Made by a program: the position numbers and the translations under genes. From NCBI GenBank assembly GCA_022712315.1, contig JALAGS010000051.1, positions 20,001 through 84,000 of the forward strand: DNA of 64,000 nt, read 5' to 3'. The notes beneath the pieces were generated by a model. The model was given only the letters and a program-made list of their open reading frames with translations, did not search any database and was not told the origin of the DNA. Shown here one piece after another: positions 48,571 to 58,873 of the stretch. The stretch's first letter is position 1. Each line of letters begins with the position of its first letter. The stretch is from Sphingobacterium sp. GTDB lineage: Bacteria > Bacteroidota > Bacteroidia > Sphingobacteriales > Sphingobacteriaceae.

Positions 48571-50064
48571 TTATTTTTTAATCATCTTATTGGCTACAAT
48601 CTCCCATTCCTGTATATGGGCAGGTCGGTGTTCTCTGGTGACGATTTCATCAAAATGCGGCATCAATTGCGGATATTGTGCTGCTAGATCTTTTTCTTCC
48701 CAAGGATCTGTGGTTAAATCGTATAATTGCCATTTAGCTTTGGGATTCTTCTTTAAATCGAGTTTTACAGCTTTCCAATGTCCTTCCCGTATAGCGATCT
48801 GGCCACCTTTTTCGGGGTATTCAAAATAGAGATATTGATGATGTTCCTGTTTATTCTTTTGCCCCAGCCAGGTTGGAAGTAAGGATAGGCCATTGCTGTG
48901 CCCAGGATTCTCCTGAATCAGTTGTGCGAAGGTTGCCATGAGATCGTACTGGGCCGAAATTAAGTCTGTCTTAGAATTCGCTTTGATATGGTTGGGCCAC
49001 CTGACAATTAACGGGACTTTAATACCGCCTTCAAAAACATCCATTTTCAATCCCCTAAGAGAATCGACACTACGGAAAAAGCGGTAATCTATACCACCAT
49101 TAAAGCCAGTTCCGTTGTCACTGGAAAACAAAATAATTGTGTTGTCATCGATTCCCAAGGATTTGATATGCTTCATTAGAATACCTACCTGGTCATCCAG
49201 ATAGGTGATCATACCGGCATAGGTTGCCCTAGGATAGGGGGTTGCGGTATAACCATCCTGTCCGTAATAGGGCTTATCATGGAACAGATCCTTATATTTA
49301 TCTACATATACTTGGGGAACCTGCAGTGACAGGTGCGGCAATGTGTAAGGCAGGTATAAGAAAAAAGGTTTATTTCGGTTGTTGTCAATAAATGTCAATG
49401 CCTTTGCTGTCATTAGTTCAGGTGCATATTCCTTCCCGTTGAACTGTTGGAAGTCTTGTGGAGCGGCCTTGTTGGAATCTAATGGTGTATGGACAAATTT
49501 TTCCTTGTTCTGAAGCGGATATTTTGTTTCATTTTCCCAAAGATGGCTGGGGTAGTAATTGTGTGCCTGTTTTTGGTCTAAGTAACCGAAGAAATAGTCG
49601 AATCCCTGTTTAATGGGGCTTCCGGTAGAATTATTCATGCCAAGTCCCCATTTTCCAATGGCAGCAGTCTGGTAACCGGCCTTTTTAAATAGGTGAGCCA
49701 TGGTGAAGGTTCCTTCGGGAAGCGGCATTTGACCTGCCTCTAAGCTATCGGCGAAACCGCCCAATTCATAATTTCCGCGGATGTAGGATTGACCGCCATG
49801 CTTGCCCGTTAATAACATGCATCGGGCTGGGGCACATACAGGTGTACTTGTGTAATGATTGATAAAGCGCATACCCTCATGTGCCAGTTGCTGGATATTG
49901 GGTGTTTTAATCAAACGCTGTCCATAAGGCTCGGTTTCGGCATATCCTAAATCGTCTGCATAAAAGAAGACGATATTAGGGAGTTTATGCTGTTTTTTCT
50001 TTTGCTGTGCAAAAAGGGTCCCCCATCCAAGTAGGATGAGGGAAAGTCCAACTTTTATTTTCAT
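48571..50064 (-). CDS. Sulfatase (S1 family), CAPAR active-site motif
   Basis: FYADDLGYAETEPYGQRLIKTPNIQQLA; TPVCAPARCMLLTGKHGGQSYIRGN; signal peptide. Confidence 0.93.
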   Translation of the reverse strand: MKIKVGLSLILLGWGTLFAQQKKKQHKLPNIVFFYADDLGYAETEPYGQRLIKTPNIQQLAHEGMRFINHYTSTPVCAPARCMLLTGKHGGQSYIRGNYELGGFADSLEAGQMPLPEGTFTMAHLFKKAGYQTAAIGKWGLGMNNSTGSPIKQGFDYFFGYLDQKQAHNYYPSHLWENETKYPLQNKEKFVHTPLDSNKAAPQDFQQFNGKEYAPELMTAKALTFIDNNRNKPFFLYLPYTLPHLSLQVPQVYVDKYKDLFHDKPYYGQDGYTATPYPRATYAGMITYLDDQVGILMKHIKSLGIDDNTIILFSSDNGTGFNGGIDYRFFRSVDSLRGLKMDVFEGGIKVPLIVRWPNHIKANSKTDLISAQYDLMATFAQLIQENPGHSNGLSLLPTWLGQKNKQEHHQYLYFEYPEKGGQIAIREGHWKAVKLDLKKNPKAKWQLYDLTTDPWEEKDLAAQYPQLMPHFDEIVTREHRPAHIQEWEIVANKMIKK

Positions 50065-51584
50065 TTTTTACGTTCTCCTTCCAACAATTGTTTGAGTTCA
50101 GTGACCTTTTCGGGATATTTTGAAGCAACATTATGTTTTTCACCGATATCGTTTTTGAGATCGTACAATTGGTCTTCAGGAAGACTTCCTGTTTCCGTGT
50201 CCGTTAATTTCGTATAGGGGGCACCTTTACTTGGAGCAATATATTTCCAGTCGTCCTTTACGATAGCCAATGTCTGTGCGTGCTGAACCATGCTCGTGCG
50301 GCCCTTATTATCTTGACCCGTTAAAGTTGTCAAGAGTGGCTTGCTGTCTTTTGCTTCGTCGGCTTTTAGTGGAATATTCAGCAATTGGGCGCTCGTTGCC
50401 AATAGATCTATCTGGCTAATTAATGCATTTGATACTTTGCCTTGTGCAACACCCTTGCCACTGACGATAAATGGTACCCGGGTTCCACCTTCGAAGATAC
50501 TATATTTACCCCCGCGCAGTGGACCGGCAGGTAAGTGGCCATTTTGTTGGGCCACAGCTCCGTCCATATAGCCGTCGTCGAGAACTGGTCCGTTGTCGCT
50601 GCTGAAAATTATAATGGTGTTTTTGTCGAGCCCCAGAAGCTGCAATTGCTGTTGGATTTGTCCAACCGTCCAGTCCAATTGAAGAATTGCGTCGCCGCGA
50701 TAACCAAGTTTGCTCTTCCCTTTAAATTGTGTTGCCGGCATACGGGGTACGTGTGGTTCTGTTAAACAGAAGTACAGGAAGAACGGTTTGTTTTGATGCG
50801 CGGAGATAAAGTCTTGGGCTTTGTGAAGAAATGTTGTGGAGACTTCTTCATCCACCCATCGCGCACGCATACCACCACTCATGTAACCTATCCTTCCGAT
50901 ACCGTTGACAATAGTCTGATTGTGTCCCTGACCAGGGGAGGAATGCATTTTGAGCAATTCGGGATGCTCTTTGCCTGTAGGGTCGTTGCCGATTTTCTTT
51001 TCGTAATCGACCAGGATCGGGTCATTGGCTTCAGCTGCGACGACCTGATCATTTTCGAGGAATACGGTGGGGACGCGGTCTGCCGTTGCAGGAAAAATAA
51101 ACGAATAGTCAAAACCTACATCATTGGGCCCAGGTTTGATGGGGGCATTCCAGTCTTTTTGGACCTGATTGCCAAGTCCCATATGCCATTTTCCGACAAT
51201 AGCCGTGGCGTAGCCTGCATGTTTGAATACTTTAGGTAACGTAATTTTATCCGTTGGAACGATCAGCTTGGCATCGCCGGGCAGAATACCTGTACCTTCC
51301 TGACGCCAAGGATACGTTCCGGTCATCAATGCAAAACGAGAAGGGGTACAGGTTGCTGATGTACTATGTGCATTGGTAAATCGCGTTCCGCTTTGGGCAA
51401 GCTTATCTAGGTTGGGAGTTTCAATTTGTTTGGCGCCATAACTGCTTAAATCACCAAAACCAAGATCATCTGCATAAATATAAATCACATTTGGTTTGCC
51501 TGCCTTTTGGGCAAAACTAACGAAGGGGAGCGCAACAAAAAGGCTCGAGGAGAATAATAAAGTGAGGGATAGTGACTTCTTCAT
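50061..51584 (-). CDS. Sulfatase (S1 family), CTPSR active-site motif
   Basis: YIYADDLGFGDLSSYGAKQIETPNLDKLAQSGTRFTNAHSTSATCTPSRFALMTGTYPWR; signal peptide; 4-bp overlap with the next sulfatase. Confidence 0.95.
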   Translation of the reverse strand: MKKSLSLTLLFSSSLFVALPFVSFAQKAGKPNVIYIYADDLGFGDLSSYGAKQIETPNLDKLAQSGTRFTNAHSTSATCTPSRFALMTGTYPWRQEGTGILPGDAKLIVPTDKITLPKVFKHAGYATAIVGKWHMGLGNQVQKDWNAPIKPGPNDVGFDYSFIFPATADRVPTVFLENDQVVAAEANDPILVDYEKKIGNDPTGKEHPELLKMHSSPGQGHNQTIVNGIGRIGYMSGGMRARWVDEEVSTTFLHKAQDFISAHQNKPFFLYFCLTEPHVPRMPATQFKGKSKLGYRGDAILQLDWTVGQIQQQLQLLGLDKNTIIIFSSDNGPVLDDGYMDGAVAQQNGHLPAGPLRGGKYSIFEGGTRVPFIVSGKGVAQGKVSNALISQIDLLATSAQLLNIPLKADEAKDSKPLLTTLTGQDNKGRTSMVQHAQTLAIVKDDWKYIAPSKGAPYTKLTDTETGSLPEDQLYDLKNDIGEKHNVASKYPEKVTELKQLLEGERKK

Positions 51585-51658
51585 ATACTTTAAATTATGT
51601 TTAAAGGGTATCGTTTATGGTTAAGGGTATCCTTGGACAATTAACGATACCCAAGGTA

Positions 51659-53314
51659 CTATTTTAAATTTGGATTGATATTAACCTCATTCTGTGGAAT
51701 TGGCCAATGTTCATCCTGACCGGCTCTAAAAGACTTAGTGGTTACGTACCAGCGGCTATACGGATCTTTGTTTCCACCTGCTTTTATGCGGAGATTTTTT
51801 GCACCCGGAAATGGAGCCCCGTAAAAATCACCTTTCAATACATCTTTTGCAATGCCCCAGCGTAGCAGATCCCAGTAGCGCAGGCCTTCCAGTGCGAGTT
51901 CAACGCGCCTTTCGTTACGCAATGCCGAACGTAATGAAGCACTTCCTTGTACACTAATTGGTGGCATATTAACGCTGCTTCTTCTTCTAACCGTATTGAT
52001 GGTTTTGTCCAATAGATCGCTTGTAATCGGGTCGCCATTTTCGAGTTTTGCCTCCAGATAACTAAGTAGAATCTCCGCATAGCGGATGACAGGAACATCG
52101 GCTCCCGAATTTTGTAAATTTCCGCTGAACCCTTCGTCGTTGAACTTGCGTAATCCGTAGCCCGTACGTGTTGCCTGTTTTGTTGTCGTTAGCTGATCAA
52201 TTGACAATGTAGAGTCTGGGTGTGAGGTATATTTTAAATTTTTAAAGCGGTCTCCATTGGTTATCACGGTGAATGCTAACCTTGGATCCCGGTTTTTGCT
52301 GATGTCTTGTGCGTTATATCGCGCATCATCGTACGAGAATTCCGTTCCATCTGTAAAACCATAACTCTCCACAAGACTACCAAGGGGGCAGTGGAGATGC
52401 CAACCTCCGGCGACCGCGGGAAAATTGTGCTGGAACATCCCGTTTCCTGCCAGATCAACTAGGTATTGGGTTGCAAAAATGATCTCTTTACTGGATTCAT
52501 TGGTACCATTAAATAAACCGGAATAATTAGGGTCTATTGTATTTTCATTGGCATTGATAATTTGTTCATAGCTTTTGATTGCTTCGGCGTACGATTTCTC
52601 TGCAAGCTGCATGCGTCCGAGGAAAGCAAGTGCTGCCTGTTTGCTCGCACGGCCCCGTTCGGCGGCCGTTAATTTGCCGTAGCTAGGCAGGTCGTTTGCA
52701 GCTTCCTGCAGTTCACGTTCCACAAAAGTGACCAGTTCTTGTTTTTTTGCTTTGGATACCTGATTGGCCTCATTGGGCGTCAAGGTTTTGGTCAGTAGGG
52801 GAGCGTCGCCCCAGTATTGGGAGAGGTAGAAATATTGACAGGCACGTATAAAGCGTGCTTCTGCCTTGAGGCGTGCGAGCAGGTCCGCTGCAATCGGCGT
52901 TTTATCAATATTCTCCAAAAAATAATTGACACGGGCGATTTTCTTATAGGTATACATCCAATAATTGTCCAAATTGCCGTTATTGCTCGTTAATGTGCCA
53001 TCGGATAGTTTATTGAAAACCGAATTATCGCCACGTCTATCATAGGCATTGTCCGACGCAAACTCTAAATAGAGAAGACCATTATAAGACCACCAATCGG
53101 TAGGACTGAATTCCGCAAGAGAATTCATCTGGATTTCAGCTTTGTATAAGCCTGTCAAGGCTGATTTGGCATTCGTTTCGCTGGTCCAAAAGGTTTCATT
53201 TGCAAATTTATCAAGCGGATTGGTTTCCAGTTGCTTTTTGCAGCTGATGTTGAGGCTTGATGCAAAAAGAATACATAAGGCCAATTTTATATGTTTATAT
53301 CTGATGTGTAACAT
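51659..53314 (-). CDS. RagB/SusD family outer-membrane lipoprotein
   Basis: Lipobox SLNISC, KKQLETNPLDKFANETFWTSETNAKSALTGLY, C-terminal RRVELALEGLRYWDLLRWG. Confidence 0.96.
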   Translation of the reverse strand: MLHIRYKHIKLALCILFASSLNISCKKQLETNPLDKFANETFWTSETNAKSALTGLYKAEIQMNSLAEFSPTDWWSYNGLLYLEFASDNAYDRRGDNSVFNKLSDGTLTSNNGNLDNYWMYTYKKIARVNYFLENIDKTPIAADLLARLKAEARFIRACQYFYLSQYWGDAPLLTKTLTPNEANQVSKAKKQELVTFVERELQEAANDLPSYGKLTAAERGRASKQAALAFLGRMQLAEKSYAEAIKSYEQIINANENTIDPNYSGLFNGTNESSKEIIFATQYLVDLAGNGMFQHNFPAVAGGWHLHCPLGSLVESYGFTDGTEFSYDDARYNAQDISKNRDPRLAFTVITNGDRFKNLKYTSHPDSTLSIDQLTTTKQATRTGYGLRKFNDEGFSGNLQNSGADVPVIRYAEILLSYLEAKLENGDPITSDLLDKTINTVRRRSSVNMPPISVQGSASLRSALRNERRVELALEGLRYWDLLRWGIAKDVLKGDFYGAPFPGAKNLRIKAGGNKDPYSRWYVTTKSFRAGQDEHWPIPQNEVNINPNLK

Positions 53315-53331
53315 GATTTTTTATCGATTGG

Positions 53332-56300
53332 TTAGAAACTAAGGTTAATCCCAAATGTAAAATTGCGCATAATGGGGTAATAGGCTCCGCTTGAGTTAAT
53401 TTCGGGATCCCAGCCTTTCCTATAATTGCTTTTGGTGAATAGATTTTCGGCGTTTGCATAGATTCTTAAGCCTGACAATCTCCATTTTGCAAGGATGTTC
53501 TTGGGTATGGCATAACCTAATTGGATGTTTTTTAAACGAAGATAGCTTGCATCCAGTAACCAGTAGTCTGATAGTAGGCTATTGGGGGTCCCGGTATTCG
53601 GCAATTGTTCAATTCTTGGATATATGGCATTTCTATCGGGATTGGCTGCAGTCCATCTGCCGTCAGCTTGCCATCGTTGGATATTGCCGTTTTGGGTAAG
53701 TGCAAAACCTGCGTAGTTGTCCAATAAGCCTTTGACACCACTCACCCCCTGAAGAAGTACCCCAAAATCAAATCCCTTGTAGTTTATTCCGATATTCATT
53801 CCGTAGGTATATTTGGGTATACGTGATCCAATCACTGTCCGGTCATATGTCGCATCTACTTTTCCATCAGGTACGCCGTCGGGGCCACTAATGTCCTTGT
53901 ATCGAATATCGCCAGGCTGCGGTTTGGGATTGATGCTGGTTTGATTAGCATAGCTTGCGATATCAGCAGCATCGATAAATAAGCCATCGGCTTGATAGCC
54001 ATAGTAAGCTTGGATTGGGTAACCGATAAATAAGGTGGAGCCATTTCCTACTAAGCCATTTGGCTGGTTGATATTACCAACCCCCAGATCGACAACCCTA
54101 TTTTTGACGGTAGAGAAATTGAGGTTCACATTGTATGCAAAATCGTTCAATTTCTTTTGGTGTCCCAAGGTAAATTCCCATCCAGAATTCCTAAGTTTCC
54201 CCGAGTTTTGTACGCCTACTTCAAACCCCAGTACTTTCGAGACACTGGAACCTGGGCTGACCAAAATGTCATAAGTAAACCGATTATAATAGGTGCTGCT
54301 GAATGTCAGTAAATTTTTAAATAAAGCTACTTCCAGGCCCACGTCTGAGGTCCGGGTGGATTCCCAACGTAGGGTAGGGTCAACAATTGTCGTTCGGGCG
54401 ACCCCTGGAGAAATCGTGTTTCCAAAGGGATAATTATAGCCAGGATTTAAAACATCTTGGTATGGGTAGTTCGAGACAACCCGCTGTTGGACATTGCTGA
54501 CAATATTTTGGTTACCAAGAACCCCATAAGATCCTTTGATTTTCAACTCGTCGATCCAACTATAACGATCCTTTATAAACGATTCTTCACTCAGCAACCA
54601 GCCTACTGCGATTGAAGGGAAGGTCGCATATTTTTTATTCGTTGGAAAGCGGGAAGATCCATCGTAGCGAACAACACCTTCGACAAGATATTTCTTGGCA
54701 TAATTATATTGTACACGGGCAAATAATGATTCCAATGCCCACTCAGAGGCTGTGCCAGAGTTCTGTTGTCCATCTGGTGAACCTACATTTAACTCGGTAA
54801 GATCATTGCTGGGGAAATTCTGCCGGTAAGCGCTTAAACCTTCACTGTAGCCTTTCTCGAAGGAATAACCGCCCAATATTTTCAGGTTATGGGACCCAAA
54901 AGTCTTCGTGTAATCTGCTAATGCCTGAAAAGTTTTATACGTTTCATAAGGCGCAGTTTGATTGAGGCTAGAAGGTCCCAGCGTAATGGAATTGTTGATC
55001 CGTTGCGAGGCCCTGAAAAGTTTTGTACGACCGTTAGTCTGCGTATATCCACCAATAGCGGATAAGGTCAGATCTGAAATTGGTTTCCAGTCCAGTCTTG
55101 CATTGCCTGAGATATTCGATACCTTTTCTGTGTAGAAGGATTCGCTCTCCAGGAAGGATACGGGAGTACCTTTTAGGTTATTTCCTGCGCCCCAGTCGCC
55201 ATTGCTCAGGCGTATCGGATATATGGCGGGATAGCGAATCACCTGAGAAATAATATCCGTCATACGGGAAAAGTCTAGTGTTGCGGGAGCTGCTGGTTCA
55301 TCGGTGTCCGTTTGAATTGCCGCGACTCTAGTTGTCAATTTGAGCTTATCGTTGAGGTTTGAGATCAGATTGAGACGAATATTGTATTTGTCAAAATTGT
55401 TTTTGATCACAATACCTTTTTGGTTAAGATACCCTGCAGATAATGTGTATTGTATTTTATCTGTGGTATTGGATATATTTAAGTTGTGCCCCGTTTGTGC
55501 TGCCTGGGACTTGAATGAGCTAGCCATATAGTCGGCGTTGGGATAATTGTCCGGATCAGAGCCATCTTTAAATTTTTGTATTTCTTCCGCCGTATAACCG
55601 CCGCCACCACTTGTGGTTTCATTGAGCAGAGACGCGTATTCCCAAGAATTCACGAATTCTGGAAAGGCTGTCGGTTTTTGGATACCGTAATAACCGTTAT
55701 AATTTACAGTTAATTTCCCGCCGGCGGCACCTGTTTTTGTGGTGATCAAAATAACGCCATTGGCAGCTCTTGCCCCGTATATCGCTGCTGAGGAAGCATC
55801 TTTTAATACAGAGATCGATGCAACATCATTTGGATCGATATCATTGAAGGAATTGGTGGGTATACCGTCCACTAAAATAAGTGCGTCGGTACTTGCACCG
55901 AATGATCCGACGCCACGGATCTGTATCGTATTGTTTGCTGCTCCAGGCTGTCCAGATCGTTGGATAACGGTGACACCCGGCATTTGACCTGTGAGTGCCT
56001 GTGCGAGCTGGGGAACGGTCCGTTTTGCTAACTGCTTCCCATCAACCTGTGATACCGAGCCTATTAATTCTTTCTTTTTTGTTGTGCCATAGCCAACGAC
56101 AACTACTTCCTCCAATGCGTCAATATGCTGGCTGAGTTCAATATTCAGGTAAAGCTGATTGGACAATAAGATTTCCTTGGGCTGGTATCCGATCATTTTA
56201 ACCATGATTACGGCATTATTATTTGCTTCGATCTGAAAGTTACCACTTGCATCTGTCGTGGTTGCCCTTGTCGAACCTTTTATCATAATCGTCGCGCCTT

Positions 56301-56760
56301 GAAGGATTGTTCCTTTGTTGTCGCGAATATTTCCTTTGATTGTCCGGGTTTGCTGTACCAAAGTGTAATTATTTGGAAGCTCGTAAGTCGGGTAACTCGC
56401 TTTTAATTTCGTTACAACAAGCATGTTGTCTTTAAAACTCCATTCGACAGGCTGGTCCTTTAATAGTACCTGGATCGCTTTTTCTAAGGGCATATTACGA
56501 ACCTGTGCTTCAATTTTTATTTCAGCAAGTTCTTTACCATTCAACAAAAAAGGTACGCCGCTCTGTTTTTGGATCGTACGTAGTACTTGCACCAGGGACA
56601 TTTTTTTAGCGTCAATGGTGATGGATTGTGCGTAGCTCGCTGCGGACAGCTTGACGACACATGCAAGGGTGAAAAAGGCGCTAAGCTTCATTTTGGTCTT
56701 CCATTGCTTGGGTATGCTCACAGTGATTCGATTTCTATGAACAAGAAATTTAAAATTCAT
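53332..56760 (-). CDS. SusC/RagA family TonB-dependent receptor with N-terminal STN domain
   Basis: STN domain (ITIDAKKMSLVQVLRTIQKQSGVPFLLNGKEL), CarboxypepD_reg-like domain, plug (VVVGYGTTKKKELIGSVSQVDGKQL), SusC motif (LKDASSAAIYGARAANGVILITTK). Confidence 0.96.
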   Translation of the reverse strand: MNFKFLVHRNRITVSIPKQWKTKMKLSAFFTLACVVKLSAASYAQSITIDAKKMSLVQVLRTIQKQSGVPFLLNGKELAEIKIEAQVRNMPLEKAIQVLLKDQPVEWSFKDNMLVVTKLKASYPTYELPNNYTLVQQTRTIKGNIRDNKGTILQGATIMIKGSTRATTTDASGNFQIEANNNAVIMVKMIGYQPKEILLSNQLYLNIELSQHIDALEEVVVVGYGTTKKKELIGSVSQVDGKQLAKRTVPQLAQALTGQMPGVTVIQRSGQPGAANNTIQIRGVGSFGASTDALILVDGIPTNSFNDIDPNDVASISVLKDASSAAIYGARAANGVILITTKTGAAGGKLTVNYNGYYGIQKPTAFPEFVNSWEYASLLNETTSGGGGYTAEEIQKFKDGSDPDNYPNADYMASSFKSQAAQTGHNLNISNTTDKIQYTLSAGYLNQKGIVIKNNFDKYNIRLNLISNLNDKLKLTTRVAAIQTDTDEPAAPATLDFSRMTDIISQVIRYPAIYPIRLSNGDWGAGNNLKGTPVSFLESESFYTEKVSNISGNARLDWKPISDLTLSAIGGYTQTNGRTKLFRASQRINNSITLGPSSLNQTAPYETYKTFQALADYTKTFGSHNLKILGGYSFEKGYSEGLSAYRQNFPSNDLTELNVGSPDGQQNSGTASEWALESLFARVQYNYAKKYLVEGVVRYDGSSRFPTNKKYATFPSIAVGWLLSEESFIKDRYSWIDELKIKGSYGVLGNQNIVSNVQQRVVSNYPYQDVLNPGYNYPFGNTISPGVARTTIVDPTLRWESTRTSDVGLEVALFKNLLTFSSTYYNRFTYDILVSPGSSVSKVLGFEVGVQNSGKLRNSGWEFTLGHQKKLNDFAYNVNLNFSTVKNRVVDLGVGNINQPNGLVGNGSTLFIGYPIQAYYGYQADGLFIDAADIASYANQTSINPKPQPGDIRYKDISGPDGVPDGKVDATYDRTVIGSRIPKYTYGMNIGINYKGFDFGVLLQGVSGVKGLLDNYAGFALTQNGNIQRWQADGRWTAANPDRNAIYPRIEQLPNTGTPNSLLSDYWLLDASYLRLKNIQLGYAIPKNILAKWRLSGLRIYANAENLFTKSNYRKGWDPEINSSGAYYPIMRNFTFGINLSF

Positions 56761-56937
56761 AAATTTGTTGAATTAGGGATATAATCTATTTGTAAACTGA
56801 TTGGGTAAATCGGTCAAGATGGAGATCACTATGTATGGCCGATTAATGTTCGTAGCATTGGTCGGCTTTTTAGTATTTTGTTTTGTTAAGTCGGTTTTCT
56901 CATAATTGCTGTTTTTGGGTTATTCATGGGTAATTGG

Positions 56938-58116
56938 TTAGTTTGAAACAAAGAGTTTACGGATGCCGTTTTCTTCGATCAATTCAAATTTAATGTGGCT
57001 GCGTTCCAGTATCTTGAGTACGGCCGATAGACTTTTTGTTCGCTGAATTTCACCATACAGAAGTGTTTCCTTCATCGGCTGTTTGTAAATAATCTGAAGA
57101 TCATACCATTGGCCAATAAGTTGCAAGGCTGTCCGAAGGTCTGTTTCATTGAAATAAAATTTATTGTCGATCCATGCGATATAATGATAGGGGTCGACTG
57201 TTTTCTGAGACAGTTGACCAGATGCTAATATTGCTTGCTGATTTGGTTTGAGGTGTAATTTCTGTCCATTTGCTGTTAAGTTAATAGCCCCTTCGACAAG
57301 CGTTGTGCTGCTTTTCGATTTCGTGTACGTATTTACGTTGAATTCGGTACCGGTAACTTCGATGAGTTGTCCGTTAGAAACGACTTGAAATGGAACCTTC
57401 TTATTTTTTGCAATTTTAAAATAAGCTTCGCCATCAATCTCGACAACACGTTTATCTTTGGCAAAATGAAGGGGGTATTTAAGTATTGTTTTCGCATTTA
57501 GTATGATCTGCGATCCATCTTCCAGTATCATTTGTAACATGGTTCCAGCGGGTGTGATGACCGTCGCTGTGAGATTCGCGTTTAAGGCGGAGCTTTGCAG
57601 CATGGTTCCGTCTTCATATTGTAAATGATGTCCAGAAACCAAGGCTCCTTTATGATTAGAGATCGGCAGTATTTGGCCGTTTGAAAGCCGTATTTCAGCT
57701 TGATTATTCTGGGCTTGCACATCATGTAGGACAATTCGACTGTTCACAGGGGTAGGGTGTCTGTTGATGGCGATATAGATCAAACTCCCTAAGCCTATAC
57801 AAAGTAAAGCCGCTGCATAGGGGATAAAATGCTTTATGCTCCGGATAGGTGATAACTTAGCTGCTTTGGTAGTATGAATGGTTTTGAGCGTCTTTGTTTT
57901 TAATCTTTCATTCCAATCCATCGGGTCGGATTCCTGGAGTGCGCTCCATTGATTCAGGTCATTTATTAAATCATCCCGGTCCAAAAGCTCCTCAAAAAAA
58001 ATACGGTGTTGTGCTGACTCGTCCAACCATCGCTTTAAATCGGCCTTTTCATCGGAAGATAAATTGTCTCCAATGTACTTTAGGATTAGTTGTTTGATCG
58101 AATCAGTCAATCTCAT
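56938..58116 (-). CDS. FecR-family anti-sigma factor
   Basis: IVLHDVQAQNNQAEIRLSNGQILPI...TVITPAGTMLQMILEDGSQIILNAKTILKYPLHFAKDKRVVEIDGEAYFKIAKNKKVPFQV, DUF4974-like C-terminus. Confidence 0.95.
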   Translation of the reverse strand: MRLTDSIKQLILKYIGDNLSSDEKADLKRWLDESAQHRIFFEELLDRDDLINDLNQWSALQESDPMDWNERLKTKTLKTIHTTKAAKLSPIRSIKHFIPYAAALLCIGLGSLIYIAINRHPTPVNSRIVLHDVQAQNNQAEIRLSNGQILPISNHKGALVSGHHLQYEDGTMLQSSALNANLTATVITPAGTMLQMILEDGSQIILNAKTILKYPLHFAKDKRVVEIDGEAYFKIAKNKKVPFQVVSNGQLIEVTGTEFNVNTYTKSKSSTTLVEGAINLTANGQKLHLKPNQQAILASGQLSQKTVDPYHYIAWIDNKFYFNETDLRTALQLIGQWYDLQIIYKQPMKETLLYGEIQRTKSLSAVLKILERSHIKFELIEENGIRKLFVSN

Positions 58117-58311
58117 GGTGTATAATTTTAGATAGATACGCAGTATAGGAGGAAAACCTTAGTAAAAAAATAAAAAAAGATGCTGCTTGTTTGCAAATAT
58201 TGACAGGCCGACTTCAAATATCATTAAGACTTCGTCTAATATGGCTTTAACATTTATTTTCAGACAATTAATTAGCATCTTTAAAGAGACGATCGCTAGT
58301 TTAACGGTTAA

Positions 58312-58392
58312 ATGGATCTAGTTATAATGAAAGATATTGTTATTGGTTTAAGTATGTTATTGGGAGCCAGTTCGGGTGGCGGACCACAATAA
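58312..58392 (+). CDS. Micro-ORF, 26 aa with Gly-rich C-terminus
   Basis: MDLVIMKDIVIGLSMLLGASSGGGPQ stop; sits alone ahead of 58445. Confidence 0.25.
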   Translation: MDLVIMKDIVIGLSMLLGASSGGGPQ

Positions 58393-58444
58393 AGGCAAGT
58401 AATGGTAATGAGGATTGGCCATTGGTATTGAAAAGATAGCCGCA

Positions 58445-58873
58445 ATGAAAAGAAAGCTAAGTTTTATTTTTTTGAGAATTACTGGATTTGCCGTATTGGC
58501 GACCTTTGTACTCACAGCAATACTGCAGGCAAATAATGAGGCTGCAAAAAGGGCACTCTATTGTTATATGCCCTTTTTTACCGAATTGCTGCTCTCTTTT
58601 GTGGCACTCTGTATCGCGGTCGGTACGCTGACAATTTTTCTGAATTTAAACAGGAAGTTCAGAAATAATCGGATTGCGCTCTTGCTGTCTTTTGTTTTAT
58701 TGCCGGCAGCAACCAGTTTATTGTTTCTTTCTGTCCTTATCCAAGCCGGACAAGTAGCCAGTCTATTTGAAATTCTACACATGGCGGCAACATTGATCCC
58801 AGTTTCTGTCCTGATCGGATGGGAATACTTTCAGTTTAAGAAATGGATAGCTAATGTGGCTTACCAGCATTAA
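58445..58873 (+). CDS. Small integral membrane protein, unknown function
   Basis: MKRKLSFIFLRITGFAVLATFVLTAILQ..., four predicted TM segments; start refined from 58415. Confidence 0.7.
   Translation: MKRKLSFIFLRITGFAVLATFVLTAILQANNEAAKRALYCYMPFFTELLLSFVALCIAVGTLTIFLNLNRKFRNNRIALLLSFVLLPAATSLLFLSVLIQAGQVASLFEILHMAATLIPVSVLIGWEYFQFKKWIANVAYQH

Noticed and set aside
50793-51239. 148-aa plus-strand ORF inside the CTPSR sulfatase gene
   Set aside because: Antisense to a conserved sulfatase domain; no supporting features.
58312-58392. RiPP precursor peptide with Gly-rich cleavage motif
   Set aside because: No radical SAM, grasp enzyme, LanB/C or peptidase-containing transporter nearby; left as a low-confidence micro-ORF only.
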